Below the pieces are notes generated by a model. It saw nothing but the letters and a program-made list of their open reading frames with translations, made no database searches and was not told where the DNA came from. Below are positions 13,176 through 20,208 of a stretch of 20,208 nt of DNA, one piece after another; position 1 is the stretch's first letter; each line of letters opens with the position of its first letter. The DNA comes from UMGS1279 sp045577695 (GTDB lineage: Bacteria > Bacillota > Clostridia > Oscillospirales > Acutalibacteraceae): the NCBI GenBank assembly GCA_045577695.1, contig JAZNIW010000028.1:1-20208 (forward strand). The letters are read 5' to 3'. Position numbers and translations under genes: made by a program.

Positions 13176-13976
13176 TCAAATATGATATTTAACAAACTCT
13201 CCATTATCTATCGTAAACAAGTGTGTAAAACCAATATCTCGAAGAAATGTTTTAGTCTCATCAAAGCCAAAATTAAGCGTATCTATATTATGGCTATCCG
13301 ATGAAAGAATAAGTCCCGCATTGAGTTTTTTGAGCACATATAATAAATTTTCATTTGGATATGCAGTGGTACGCAATCCCCGAGAAACCGCTCCGGTATT
13401 TATTTCAAAAATGCTTCCGCTTTTTGCCGCCTCTATAATATACGTTTCAGCCATTCGATTATACGCATCGTTATGCAAAAACAAGGAAGAATGCATTTCA
13501 TCAAATTTTGTAATTAAATCAAAATGCCCTATAATATCGGGTTTTCTGAAATGAATATACTCGCAAAAGCAACGGTAATATGTTTCCGAAAAACGAATAA
13601 CATCATAATCAAAAACCGCAAGGCATCTTTGGAAGTAATCGTAATCGGAATCGATAGGATAATACTGATTATTTATATGAAAATAGTGTGAAGAGCCGAT
13701 GATATAGTCAAATTTACTCCTATCTACAAGAGAAAAGGAATCCTCTTCAATTCCAAGATAAACCTGAATTTCCTTTTTGTATTTTTCTTTGAGCCGGTTA
13801 ATTTCTTTTATATACCCGTCACAATCCTTTATGCAATATGTTAAATCAAAATCGGTATATCCGTGTCCCGAAAAGCCAATTGCTGAAAATCCTTTTCCCA
13901 TTGCAGACAAGACAATTTCTTCCGGTGTGTTTGTACCGTCACAAAAAACAGTATGGGTATGAAAATTCGCAATCAT
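13176..13976 (-). CDS. PHP-domain phosphatase of the histidinol-phosphatase (HisK/HisJ) type (266 aa)
   Basis: Metal-dependent phosphoester hydrolase. Motifs in order: FHTHTVFCDG at the N-terminus, GFSGHGY, GIEEDSF, IIGSSHYF, IIGHFDLI, FEINTGA and LSSDSHNID. This is the classic HisK layout, including the SSHY/F segment that follows the Glu ligand. HisK removes phosphate from L-histidinol phosphate; with no his genes nearby the true substrate may differ. I chose ATG 13976, whose next residues start the HTH motif; an upstream TTG at 14009 is possible but would overlap the GGAG at about 13989. Own promoter at 14013-14041. Confidence 0.88.
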   Translation of the reverse strand: MIANFHTHTVFCDGTNTPEEIVLSAMGKGFSAIGFSGHGYTDFDLTYCIKDCDGYIKEINRLKEKYKKEIQVYLGIEEDSFSLVDRSKFDYIIGSSHYFHINNQYYPIDSDYDYFQRCLAVFDYDVIRFSETYYRCFCEYIHFRKPDIIGHFDLITKFDEMHSSLFLHNDAYNRMAETYIIEAAKSGSIFEINTGAVSRGLRTTAYPNENLLYVLKKLNAGLILSSDSHNIDTLNFGFDETKTFLRDIGFTHLFTIDNGEFVKYHI

Positions 13977-14012
13977 AAAGCAATTTTTCTCCTTTTGTGT
14001 TTTTTTCAATTC

Positions 14013-14041
14013 ATTATACTATTTTTTGCCGATATATTCAA
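14013..14041 (-). promoter_or_regulatory. Promoter of the histidinol-phosphatase-like gene
   Basis: On the minus strand TTGAAT (14041-14036), 17 bp, TATAAT (14018-14013). Confidence 0.85.
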
Positions 14042-14089
14042 GCCAAAAGTACGACGTGCTTTCCGATGTTGTTTAACACCACATTGAAT

Positions 14090-14180
14090 AAAAAAGCAAC
14101 GTTTTTTATGGATTGGTGCTATGTACCTGAGGGTGGAAATTGCCATACTAAAATTCTTCAATAAAGTTAGTTGCTTTTTT
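14090..14180. repeat. 11-bp inverted repeat enclosing a nested stem-loop region
   Basis: AAAAAAGCAAC (14090-14100) and GTTGCTTTTTT (14170-14180) are exact inverted repeats. Inside, ATGG (14108-14111) can pair with CCAT (14143-14146) around GGTGC-TAT-GTACC. Both strands end in a T-run. It could be the minus-strand terminator of the hydrolase gene (stop at 14192), a small structured RNA or a tiny mobile element remnant. There are no target-site duplications. Confidence 0.45.
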
Positions 14181-14191
14181 GTCATCCTCCA

Positions 14192-14947
14192 TTATAATTC
14201 ACTCATTGTATCCGATGGAAGCATTTTATTAAATTCGGTTATTAAAAAGCAAAAATCTTGTTTTTGGTAATAATAATGTCCGGAATTTTTAAGTTCCTGT
14301 ACATAAATATATGGATTTTCCTTTAGATATTTGATGCTCTTACTTGAAACCATTTCATCTTTTTTTGATTGGTATACCGAGCAACGTGTATTAAGAAAAC
14401 TTATTCTTTTACGAGTCTGACGAATTTTTGCGAACAACTCCAGAAATCTTGGTATCCACCCAACATAATGAAAGGGATTTTTATCTTTTTCAATACCATA
14501 ACACTTTTTGGCCGCTAACGCTTCGTAATCATCCGGAAGAATTTTATCAAAATAAACCTTTAATGAATGGATTAGCATTTTAGGTTTTAACGATAAACAT
14601 AAAGGAACTGCAAGCAAAAACAAATTGCAAATCTTTTTGTTTTTTGTCGCTTGCTCAATTGCTAAAAGAGTTCCCAACGAGTGAGCAACCACATATATTT
14701 TTTCATGGGTTAAAGATAGTTTTTGGACGACAGATTCAACCTGTGCTTCCCACTTTTTCATTGAAGTTTTTGAAAAATCTTTAACTCCTTTTCCGTGCCC
14801 ATCCAAAAGCAAATTATAAACCGAAAAGGATTCCGGAATCAAAGGAATAAAATCATTAAAATGGTTAGGAGTCCCAACAATTCCATGAATAAACAAAACA
14901 GCCACATTAGAATTATTGCATAATCTTATATATTCCTTATGTTCCAC
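14192..14947 (-). CDS. Alpha/beta hydrolase, esterase/monoacylglycerol-lipase-like (251 aa)
   Basis: Serine hydrolase fold with the oxyanion HGIVGTP (21-27), the nucleophile elbow AHSLG (Ser90), a probable acid in SKKDEMV (about Asp197) and the catalytic His in NSGHYYY (about 224). A cap region around residues 120-170 is rich in Lys, Tyr and Phe. The layout resembles thermostable carboxylesterase Est30 and bacterial monoacylglycerol lipases; the natural ester is unknown. No signal peptide, so cytoplasmic. The GTG start 14947 is chosen because GGGTGGTG lies 5 nt upstream. Its promoter/RBS block is a close relative of the two in the cassette array at 3687 and 4366. Confidence 0.85.
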   Translation of the reverse strand: MEHKEYIRLCNNSNVAVLFIHGIVGTPNHFNDFIPLIPESFSVYNLLLDGHGKGVKDFSKTSMKKWEAQVESVVQKLSLTHEKIYVVAHSLGTLLAIEQATKNKKICNLFLLAVPLCLSLKPKMLIHSLKVYFDKILPDDYEALAAKKCYGIEKDKNPFHYVGWIPRFLELFAKIRQTRKRISFLNTRCSVYQSKKDEMVSSKSIKYLKENPYIYVQELKNSGHYYYQKQDFCFLITEFNKMLPSDTMSEL

Positions 14948-14956
14948 GTTATCACC

Positions 14957-14996
14957 ACCCTTTGTGTATTATATCATAAAGGCGGCGGTGGGGCAA
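14957..14996 (-). promoter_or_regulatory. Promoter and ribosome-binding module of the hydrolase gene
   Basis: On the minus strand TTGCCC (14996-14991), 17 bp, TATAAT (14973-14968). GCCGCCTTTATGATATAATA is followed by an AAGGGTGGTGA ribosome binding site. It aligns base by base with the modules at 3687-3732 and 4366-4409. Confidence 0.82.
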
Positions 14997-15048
14997 GGAC
15001 TAAGTGAAATCGTGCTGATGTGCGGTGTAGGATTACAATTGTACAAAA

Positions 15049-15082
15049 ACATATTTTTGAAAATATATGCAAACATATTTTT
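15049..15082. repeat. Direct repeat upstream of the V-ATPase promoter
   Basis: ACATATTTTT occurs at 15049-15058 and 15073-15082, 24 bp apart, followed by GAAAA and CGAAAAA. The second copy ends just before the -35 box. Possible UP element or operator. Confidence 0.4.
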
Positions 15083-15092
15083 CGAAAAATTC

Positions 15093-15121
15093 TTGACGAA
15101 AAGAAAACAACGTGGTATAAT
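15093..15121 (+). promoter_or_regulatory. Promoter of the V-type ATPase operon
   Basis: TTGACG (15093-15098), 17 bp, TATAAT (15116-15121). It leaves a leader of about 105 nt before the first start codon. Confidence 0.9.
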
Positions 15122-15151
15122 GACGAATAAGCAAATAACTATAATAATATT

Positions 15152-15195
15152 AAGGAACTAGCTGGCTACAGAGGACACTGGTTCCTTTTGTTTTT
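15152..15195 (+). promoter_or_regulatory. Leader hairpin with terminator character, possible cation riboswitch
   Basis: AAGGAACTAG (15152-15161) pairs with CTGGTTCCTT (15178-15187), 10 bp with one G-U, and is followed by TTGTTTTT. It lies between promoter and first gene, so it should attenuate the operon. The 16-nt loop CTGGCTACAGAGGACA looks too purine-patterned to be random. Na+-sensing (DUF1646-motif) riboswitches are known in front of ion-pump genes; I cannot confirm the match from memory. Confidence 0.6.
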
Positions 15196-15235
15196 AGCAA
15201 ATCATTATGATTAAATATGAAAAGGAGATAGCATT

Positions 15236-15844
15236 ATGGAAGTACAACTCCAAGAATTAATTGACCAAATTAAAAAAGATGGTGTAGAAGCTGCTGAAAC
15301 CGAGGCTGACGCCATAGTGAAGGCTGCAAAGGAAAAAGCGAAACAAATTATTGCGAATGCACAGGCACAAGCAGATAAAATTTTGGCCGGTGCAAAGGTT
15401 GAAACTGATCGAATGACAAAATCAAGTGAGGATACCATTCGTCAGGCAGGACGTAATCTGCTGATTTCTTTCAGAGAAAGCGTTTCAAGAGAGCTTAAAA
15501 CTATTGTTGGCGAAAATGTTGCCGCTGTATATTCATCAGATGCATTCGAAGAGCTGATTATCAGAATTGTTGAGAACTTGGCAAACGAACCGAATGCAGA
15601 AGATGTCGCAGTGATTTTGAACACTCAAGACCTCAACAAATTAGAAGAAACATTATGTGCGGCTCTTAAAGAAAAAATGTTAAAGGGCATTACTTTGAAA
15701 GCAAATGATAATTTTGATGGTGGATTCCGCATTGCCGTAAACAACGGTAGCGCATATTATGATTATTCTGCAGAAGCGGTTGTGGATATGCTTTCAAATT
15801 ATCTTAGTCCCAAGGTTATCGAGCTTTTGAAAGAGGCGAAGTAA
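15236..15844 (+). CDS. atpE: V-type ATP synthase subunit E
   Basis: Peripheral-stalk subunit that links the catalytic head to the membrane sector. The first 90 residues form a long Ala/Lys/Glu-rich coiled coil (ADAIVKAAKEKAKQIIANAQ) and the C-terminal half is the globular domain that binds the A3B3 head. Length 202 aa is normal. AAAGGAGAT precedes ATG 15236. It is the first gene of the operon, behind a 105-nt leader with an attenuator-like hairpin, and is followed 5 bp later by the DUF2764 gene. Confidence 0.92.
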   Translation: MEVQLQELIDQIKKDGVEAAETEADAIVKAAKEKAKQIIANAQAQADKILAGAKVETDRMTKSSEDTIRQAGRNLLISFRESVSRELKTIVGENVAAVYSSDAFEELIIRIVENLANEPNAEDVAVILNTQDLNKLEETLCAALKEKMLKGITLKANDNFDGGFRIAVNNGSAYYDYSAEAVVDMLSNYLSPKVIELLKEAK

Positions 15845-15849
15845 TAACT

Positions 15850-16407
15850 ATGGCTGAATATTATTTAATATCGCAGTTGCCGTCTTTGGATGGGATAAGT
15901 GAAAACACTCCGCTTCCGATTACCGAAGAACGATTTACAGAGCTTTGCAAACGCTTTTTAGGAAAAAGGTCGCAGGAGGCTATGAAAAAACTCACTTTAT
16001 CGCCTTCCAAAAATATTGAGTCTTCGGGTTCTGCCTTGATCGATGCTTGGAACGAAAGTGAGAGAAATCTTCGATTTGCTCTTGGTAAAGTTCGGGCGGA
16101 AAAAATGAAGAAAACCTTTGACACGGGAAATAGAATTTTCCCTGCGGAATATATTAAAACGGCAAGTGCGGCAATAGAAATCGAAAATCCAATTCAAGCA
16201 GAAAAATATCTAAACCGTTACCGCTTGGAGCTCTTAGAAACGCTAAGACCTATGGATGGCTTCTCTGAGGATTACATCTTCTATTACGGACTTAAATTAA
16301 AATTGCTTCTTCGCATAAGGCAGTTTGATACAAAAGTAGGAGAAAAAGTATACAAAAATATATACGATTCCATTTTAAATGGAGATAGGTTGGAGGTAAA
16401 ACAATGA
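15850..16407 (+). CDS. DUF2764 protein of the V-type ATPase operon
   Basis: A 185-residue helical protein starting AEYYLISQLPSLD, the typical opening of DUF2764. The family sits between subunits E and A in the short V-ATPase operons of Bacteroidetes, spirochaetes and some Clostridia that lack a recognisable subunit C. It is therefore thought to take the place of the central-stalk cap (subunit C, AC39-like); this is inference from context. The ribosome binding site is the GAGGCG inside the end of subunit E. Its TGA overlaps the ATG of subunit A (ATGA), so the two are coupled. Confidence 0.88.
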   Translation: MAEYYLISQLPSLDGISENTPLPITEERFTELCKRFLGKRSQEAMKKLTLSPSKNIESSGSALIDAWNESERNLRFALGKVRAEKMKKTFDTGNRIFPAEYIKTASAAIEIENPIQAEKYLNRYRLELLETLRPMDGFSEDYIFYYGLKLKLLLRIRQFDTKVGEKVYKNIYDSILNGDRLEVKQ

Positions 16408-18173
16408 CCGAAAATAAAGGAAAGGTAGTAACCATAAACGGAAACTTGGTGTCGGTGGAATTTAACGGCAATGTTTCTATGAACGAAATATGCTATGTTT
16501 TTGTGGGTGATACCGCCCTTAAGAGCGAAGTTATCCGCATAAAAGGAAACGTAGCACAAGTGCAGGTTTATGAAATGACCGATGGTATTCAATGTGGGAA
16601 TACGGTTGAATTTACGGGAGATATGCTCTCTGCAGAACTCGGCCCCGGTTTGCTTGGTCAGATCTATGACGGACTGCAAAATCCGCTTCTCGTTTTAGCA
16701 GAACAGGCAGGCTGGTTTTTGGAAAGAGGAATTTATGCAGACGGACTTAATACAGAAAAGAAATGGGAATTCACACCGACTGCGAAGATTGGTGACGTTG
16801 TTCGTGCAGGAGAGCACATCGGTACCGTTCCCGAAGGCCCGTTTACACATAAAATTTTTATCCCTTTTTATCTGCTTGGAAACTATACGGTGAAATCCAT
16901 TGCGGATAAGGGTAAATATACCGTTAAAGAAACCATTGCGGTGGTAACGGATGAGCGGGGTCGTGAAATCCCCGTGTCAATGTCCTTTAAGTGGCCTGTG
17001 AAACGCGCAATAAAATGCTATAGCGAGAGATTGGCACCTACCCAAACGATGGAAACCAAGGTGCGCCTAATCGACTCTTTCTTCCCTGTAGCAAAAGGCG
17101 GAACCTATTGCACTCCCGGGCCGTTTGGCGCAGGTAAAACGGTACTACAGCATACCACATCAAAATATGCGGATGTGGATATCGTTATTATTGCCGCCTG
17201 CGGAGAACGTGCAGGCGAAGTTGTTGAAACACTTACAGAGTTCCCCGAACTGACCGACCCTAAAACCGGTCGTTCCCTTATGGAACGAACCATTATCATC
17301 TGCAACACGTCCTCTATGCCGGTTGCTTCTCGTGAAGCTTCGGTTTATACTGCGGTAACACTTGCTGAGTATTATCGACAAATGGGACTTAACGTTCTTA
17401 TGCTTGCTGATTCAACATCACGTTGGGCGCAAGCGATGCGTGAAATGTCGGGTAGATTGGAAGAGATTCCCGGTGAAGAAGCTTTCCCTGCGTATCTCGA
17501 ATCGTATATTGCAGCATTCTACGAAAGAGCCGGTTATGTCCGCTTGCCGGACGGCGGCACAGGTTCTGTTACTATCGGTGGCACTGTATCCCCTGCAGGC
17601 GGTAACTTTGAGGAACCTGTAACGCAGGCAACCTTAAAGGTTGTGGGTGCTTTCCACGGCCTTTCCCGTGAACGCTCGGATGCAAGAAAGTATCCCGCCA
17701 TTGACCCGCTTATCTCTTGGTCGAAATATAACAGTGTTATTGACAAGGAAAAGTTGGATTTTTGTAAAAGCATTCTCCATCATGGTGACGAGATTGGTTC
17801 GATGATGAAGGTTGTCGGTGAAGAAGGCACCACTCTTTTAGATTACATTACCTATTTAAAATCTGAAATGCTCGATACCGTTTATCTACAGCAGAACTCC
17901 TTCGATTTGGTTGAGGCAAACTGCGGAAAACAGCGTCAACGCTATGTCATCGATAAATTGGTATATGTTTTGGGCAGTCATTATGCTGTTCAGAGCAAAG
18001 ATGATGCACGAAGCTTTTTTAACCGTATGCGCCAGAAATTTATTGACTGGAACTATACCGAGTTTGAGAGTGAAGCGTTTAAAAAAGCAGAATCTGAGAT
18101 TGATGAATTGTATCGCAAAGGTGACGGTAAATTACCCGCACCGACCGAAAAACTATTAAAGGACGGTGAATGA
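16404..18173 (+). CDS. atpA: V-type ATP synthase catalytic subunit A
   Basis: Catalytic nucleotide-binding subunit of the rotary ATPase head (589 aa). The N-terminal beta-barrel is followed by the bulge domain typical of A subunits (about 115-190), Walker A GPFGAGKT (239-246), CGERAGE (266-272, in place of the GERGNE of most V-types), ADSTSRWAQAMREMSGRLEE with the catalytic neighbourhood, and a helical C-terminal domain. GERAGE and the neighbouring DUF2764 both mark the Bacteroidetes/spirochaete-like lineage of these enzymes. It hydrolyses or makes ATP coupled to H+ or Na+ movement. It starts by 4-nt overlap with DUF2764 and ends by 4-nt overlap with subunit B. Confidence 0.97.
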   Translation: MTENKGKVVTINGNLVSVEFNGNVSMNEICYVFVGDTALKSEVIRIKGNVAQVQVYEMTDGIQCGNTVEFTGDMLSAELGPGLLGQIYDGLQNPLLVLAEQAGWFLERGIYADGLNTEKKWEFTPTAKIGDVVRAGEHIGTVPEGPFTHKIFIPFYLLGNYTVKSIADKGKYTVKETIAVVTDERGREIPVSMSFKWPVKRAIKCYSERLAPTQTMETKVRLIDSFFPVAKGGTYCTPGPFGAGKTVLQHTTSKYADVDIVIIAACGERAGEVVETLTEFPELTDPKTGRSLMERTIIICNTSSMPVASREASVYTAVTLAEYYRQMGLNVLMLADSTSRWAQAMREMSGRLEEIPGEEAFPAYLESYIAAFYERAGYVRLPDGGTGSVTIGGTVSPAGGNFEEPVTQATLKVVGAFHGLSRERSDARKYPAIDPLISWSKYNSVIDKEKLDFCKSILHHGDEIGSMMKVVGEEGTTLLDYITYLKSEMLDTVYLQQNSFDLVEANCGKQRQRYVIDKLVYVLGSHYAVQSKDDARSFFNRMRQKFIDWNYTEFESEAFKKAESEIDELYRKGDGKLPAPTEKLLKDGE

Positions 18174-19471
18174 GAGTGAATAAAGTATATAATCGAATCG
18201 AATCCATTACCGGTAACGTTATCACTGTCCGAGCAAAGGATGTTAAGTATAAGGAATTGGCACAGATCAATACACGTTTCGGCAAGTCATTGGCTCAGGT
18301 TAATAAAATTGAGGGAGATATTGTTTCTCTGCAGGTCTTTGCCGGCGGTCAGGGTGTTTCCACAGGAGATGAAGTGCGTTTCCTCGGCCACGAAATGCGA
18401 GTATCGTTCAGTGAAGATTTGTTGGGTCGTATATTCAATGGCTCAGGCGAGCCGAGAGATAAAGGCCCTGCTCTTACGGAAAATATGAAATCGATCGGTG
18501 GTCCCTCTGTTAATCCTACTAAGCGTATTCTTGCTAACCGAATGATGAGAACCAACATTCCTATGATTGATATGTTTAACACCTTGGTTGTTTCTCAGAA
18601 ATTGCCCATTTTCTCTATTTCCGGTGAGCCGTACAACCAGCTTCTTGCCCGAATTGCAATGCAGGCAGAGGCGGATGTAATCGTACTCGGCGGAATGGGT
18701 CTTAAATATGATGATTTCCTGTATTTTAAGGATGCACTTTCCAAAGGCGGAGCACTCAGCAAAACCATTATGTTCGTTCATACTGCTTCCGACCCCACCG
18801 TTGAGTGTATGATGATTCCCGATATGGTGTTGGCGGTAGCAGAGCAGTTTGCGCTTCAGAATAAAGACGTATTGGTACTCCTTACCGATATGACCAACTT
18901 TGCCGATGCTATGAAAGAAATTGCTATTACGCAGGAACAAGTACCGTCCAACCGTGGATATCCCGGTGATTTGTATTCTCAGCTTGCCGCCCGTTACGAA
19001 AAGGCTGTTGACTTTGCAGATTCCGGTTCGGTTACCGTTTTGGCAGTTACCACAATGCCCGGCGATGACGTAACACATCCCGTTCCCGATAATACGGGAT
19101 ATATTACCGAAGGTCAGTATTACCTCAAAGGTGGTCGTATAGAGCCGTTCGGTTCTCTTTCCCGACTGAAGCAAAACGTAAACGGTAAAACACGAAAAGA
19201 TCACCGAGCACTTATGGATGCGATGATCCGTTTATATTCTTCATATAAGGAAACGCTCGAAAAGAAAAATATGGGCTTTTCAATGAGCCGTTGGGATGAA
19301 AAATTGCTCAAATACGGTGAACTTTTTGAAAGCAAACTAATGTCGTTGTCCGTTAATCTTCCACTTGAAGATGCGCTTGATTTAGGATGGGATATTTTAG
19401 CGGATTGCTTTGAAAAGCAAGAAACCGGAATTAAATCAGACCTTACGGATGAATTTTGGCCTAAAGGTTAA
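18170..19471 (+). CDS. atpB: V-type ATP synthase regulatory subunit B
   Basis: Non-catalytic head subunit (433 aa) alternating with A in the A3B3 ring. The P-loop is degenerate (SISGEPYNQL), as expected for B. Family signatures are NPTKRILANRMMRTNIPMID, LLTDMTNFADAMKEIA, YPGDLYSQLAARYE and MPGDDVTHPVPDNTGYI. The length is slightly below the 455-470 common in archaeal-type B, as in other DUF2764-type operons. The start overlaps the stop of subunit A by 4 nt (ATGA) and an AGGACGGTGA-like sequence serves as ribosome binding site. The subunit D ribosome binding site overlaps its stop codon. Confidence 0.97.
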   Translation: MRVNKVYNRIESITGNVITVRAKDVKYKELAQINTRFGKSLAQVNKIEGDIVSLQVFAGGQGVSTGDEVRFLGHEMRVSFSEDLLGRIFNGSGEPRDKGPALTENMKSIGGPSVNPTKRILANRMMRTNIPMIDMFNTLVVSQKLPIFSISGEPYNQLLARIAMQAEADVIVLGGMGLKYDDFLYFKDALSKGGALSKTIMFVHTASDPTVECMMIPDMVLAVAEQFALQNKDVLVLLTDMTNFADAMKEIAITQEQVPSNRGYPGDLYSQLAARYEKAVDFADSGSVTVLAVTTMPGDDVTHPVPDNTGYITEGQYYLKGGRIEPFGSLSRLKQNVNGKTRKDHRALMDAMIRLYSSYKETLEKKNMGFSMSRWDEKLLKYGELFESKLMSLSVNLPLEDALDLGWDILADCFEKQETGIKSDLTDEFWPKG

Positions 19472-19485
19472 GGAGGTCTGTAGTT

Positions 19486-20118
19486 TTGGCAAAAATCAAA
19501 CTGACGAAAAATGAGTTGAAGGTACAAAAGGACGCACTTAAAATGTACCGCAGATATTTGCCTACTCTGACACTGAAAAAGCAACAACTCCAATCGGAGA
19601 TCCGTACAATTGAAGCCAAGGCGCAGGCTGTAAGAAAAGAAAGAGAAGACCTTGAATTTAGGTTTAGGGAATGGATTGCCGTTTTCAGCGAAACGGAAGC
19701 CTTCCCCAAAGGAATTATAACGGTCAGCAATATTCGCAAAGGAAAAGCAAATATTGCAGGCGTTGATATTCCTACGTTTAAGGGTGCGGATTTCTCACGA
19801 GGAGATTATGACTTTTATGAAACACCTCTTTGGGTGGATATTGCCGCAAACCATATGGAAAAGGCAATGTCTCTCGATTTAGAGGCGGAAGTGTTAGATG
19901 AACAGGTCCGATTATTAGAGATTGAATTGCTTGCAACTTCTCAAAGAGTCAACCTGTTTGAAAAGGTTAAAATCCCCGAAACCGAGGAAAATATCAAAAA
20001 AATATCAATTTATATGGCAGACCAACAGGTTAGTGCCGTAGTGCGTTCAAAAATATCAAAACGCAAAATAGCCCTTCGTAATGCTGTGGCTTCCGAAAAG
20101 GAGGTTTATTCATTATGA
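19486..20118 (+). CDS. atpD: V-type ATP synthase subunit D (central rotor shaft)
   Basis: The 210-residue shaft subunit: KLTKNELKVQKDALKMYRRY then LPTLTLKKQQLQ form the first long helix of the coiled coil, and the C-terminal helix (VRSKISKRKIALRNAVASEK) pairs with it. The middle insert is the usual 60-80 residue head. The start is TTG 19486; a perfect AAGGAGGT lies 8 nt upstream, overlapping the stop of subunit B, and no better start exists. It ends in an ATGA overlap with subunit I. No subunit F gene is seen between B and D. Confidence 0.95.
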   Translation: MAKIKLTKNELKVQKDALKMYRRYLPTLTLKKQQLQSEIRTIEAKAQAVRKEREDLEFRFREWIAVFSETEAFPKGIITVSNIRKGKANIAGVDIPTFKGADFSRGDYDFYETPLWVDIAANHMEKAMSLDLEAEVLDEQVRLLEIELLATSQRVNLFEKVKIPETEENIKKISIYMADQQVSAVVRSKISKRKIALRNAVASEKEVYSL

Positions 20119-20208
20119 TAGTGCCTATGAAAAAAGTATCTCTTATTATCAGAGAAAATAAAAAGAACGAAACCCTAAAAAAACTTCGCAAATTAGGAAT
20201 TGTCCACA
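20115..20208 (+). CDS. atpI: V-type ATP synthase subunit I, 5' end only
   Basis: The ATG at 20115 overlaps the TGA of subunit D. The 31 visible residues (IVPMKKVSLIIRENKKN..., then LRKLGIVH) match the start of the membrane stator subunit I / a (116-kDa family), where a short strand is followed by a helix and the LGIVH or LGVVH motif. The rest is outside the window; subunit K would be expected next. Confidence 0.9.
   Translation, partial: MIVPMKKVSLIIRENKKNETLKKLRKLGIVH

Noticed and set aside
18600..18650. Missing Walker A in subunit B as a damaging mutation
   Set aside because: A degenerate P-loop is normal for the non-catalytic B subunit.
18443..19204. A 253-codon open frame on the minus strand opposite subunit B
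   Set aside because: It lies fully inside the strongly conserved atpB gene, has no ribosome binding site or family signature, and its His/Asn/Arg/Gly-rich composition is that of an antisense shadow.

Overview
The window reads as a chromosomal segment of a spore-forming, low-to-moderate GC member of the class Clostridia (Firmicutes/Bacillota). Supporting signs are the 5' part of a pro-sigma-K gene, sigma-A-type promoters with 17-bp spacers, strong AGGAGG-type ribosome binding sites, a DUF2975/XRE pair typical of Firmicutes, and a V-type ATPase operon of the E-DUF2764-A-B-D-I type. Genus cannot be named from the sequence alone.

Region 1 (1 to about 1770) is the end of an integrated element: a tyrosine recombinase (cut by the window edge), a small coupled ORF pair and a double-HTH regulator. 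It abuts the 5' part of sigK (minus strand, from 2104), whose homology stops at the Ala-Arg-Cys-Val-Glu-Asn(-Ala) segment. As I recall, this is where the Bacillus subtilis skin element interrupts sigK. The simplest reading is a skin-like sigK intervening element whose far end, and the sigK 3' part, lie to the left of the window.

Region 2 (2258 to about 5310) starts with tRNA-Thr(GGU) and continues as a cassette-like array of orphan genes: a four-helix-bundle S23/Avd-type protein, a lipoprotein and two small membrane proteins. They are separated by four copies of an unusual palindromic element. Each copy is an intrinsic terminator followed by a 7-bp-periodic AT-rich hairpin whose loop carries a reverse complement of that terminator's own 5' arm. 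The terminator sequence differs between loci, and in three of the four copies the loop follows it exactly. Two of the downstream promoters plus ribosome binding sites are nearly the same module. The array ends in a decayed IS3-type orfA fragment.

Region 3 (5386 to 14996) is entirely minus strand and looks like ordinary chromosome: a PHP phosphoesterase, a DUF2975/XRE/DUF4153-type membrane operon, a large fused ABC exporter (ATPase plus FtsX-like permease), an AIM24/TIGR00266 protein, a second PHP phosphatase of the histidinol-phosphatase type and an alpha/beta hydrolase. The hydrolase uses a third copy of the promoter/RBS module seen in Region 2.

Region 4 (15093 to end) is a plus-strand V-type ATPase operon: promoter, leader with a terminator-like hairpin, then subunits E, DUF2764, A, B, D and the start of I. 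Most genes are tightly coupled, three of them by 4-nt overlaps. It would encode an ion-translocating rotary ATPase; the leader hairpin suggests regulation by attenuation or a riboswitch.
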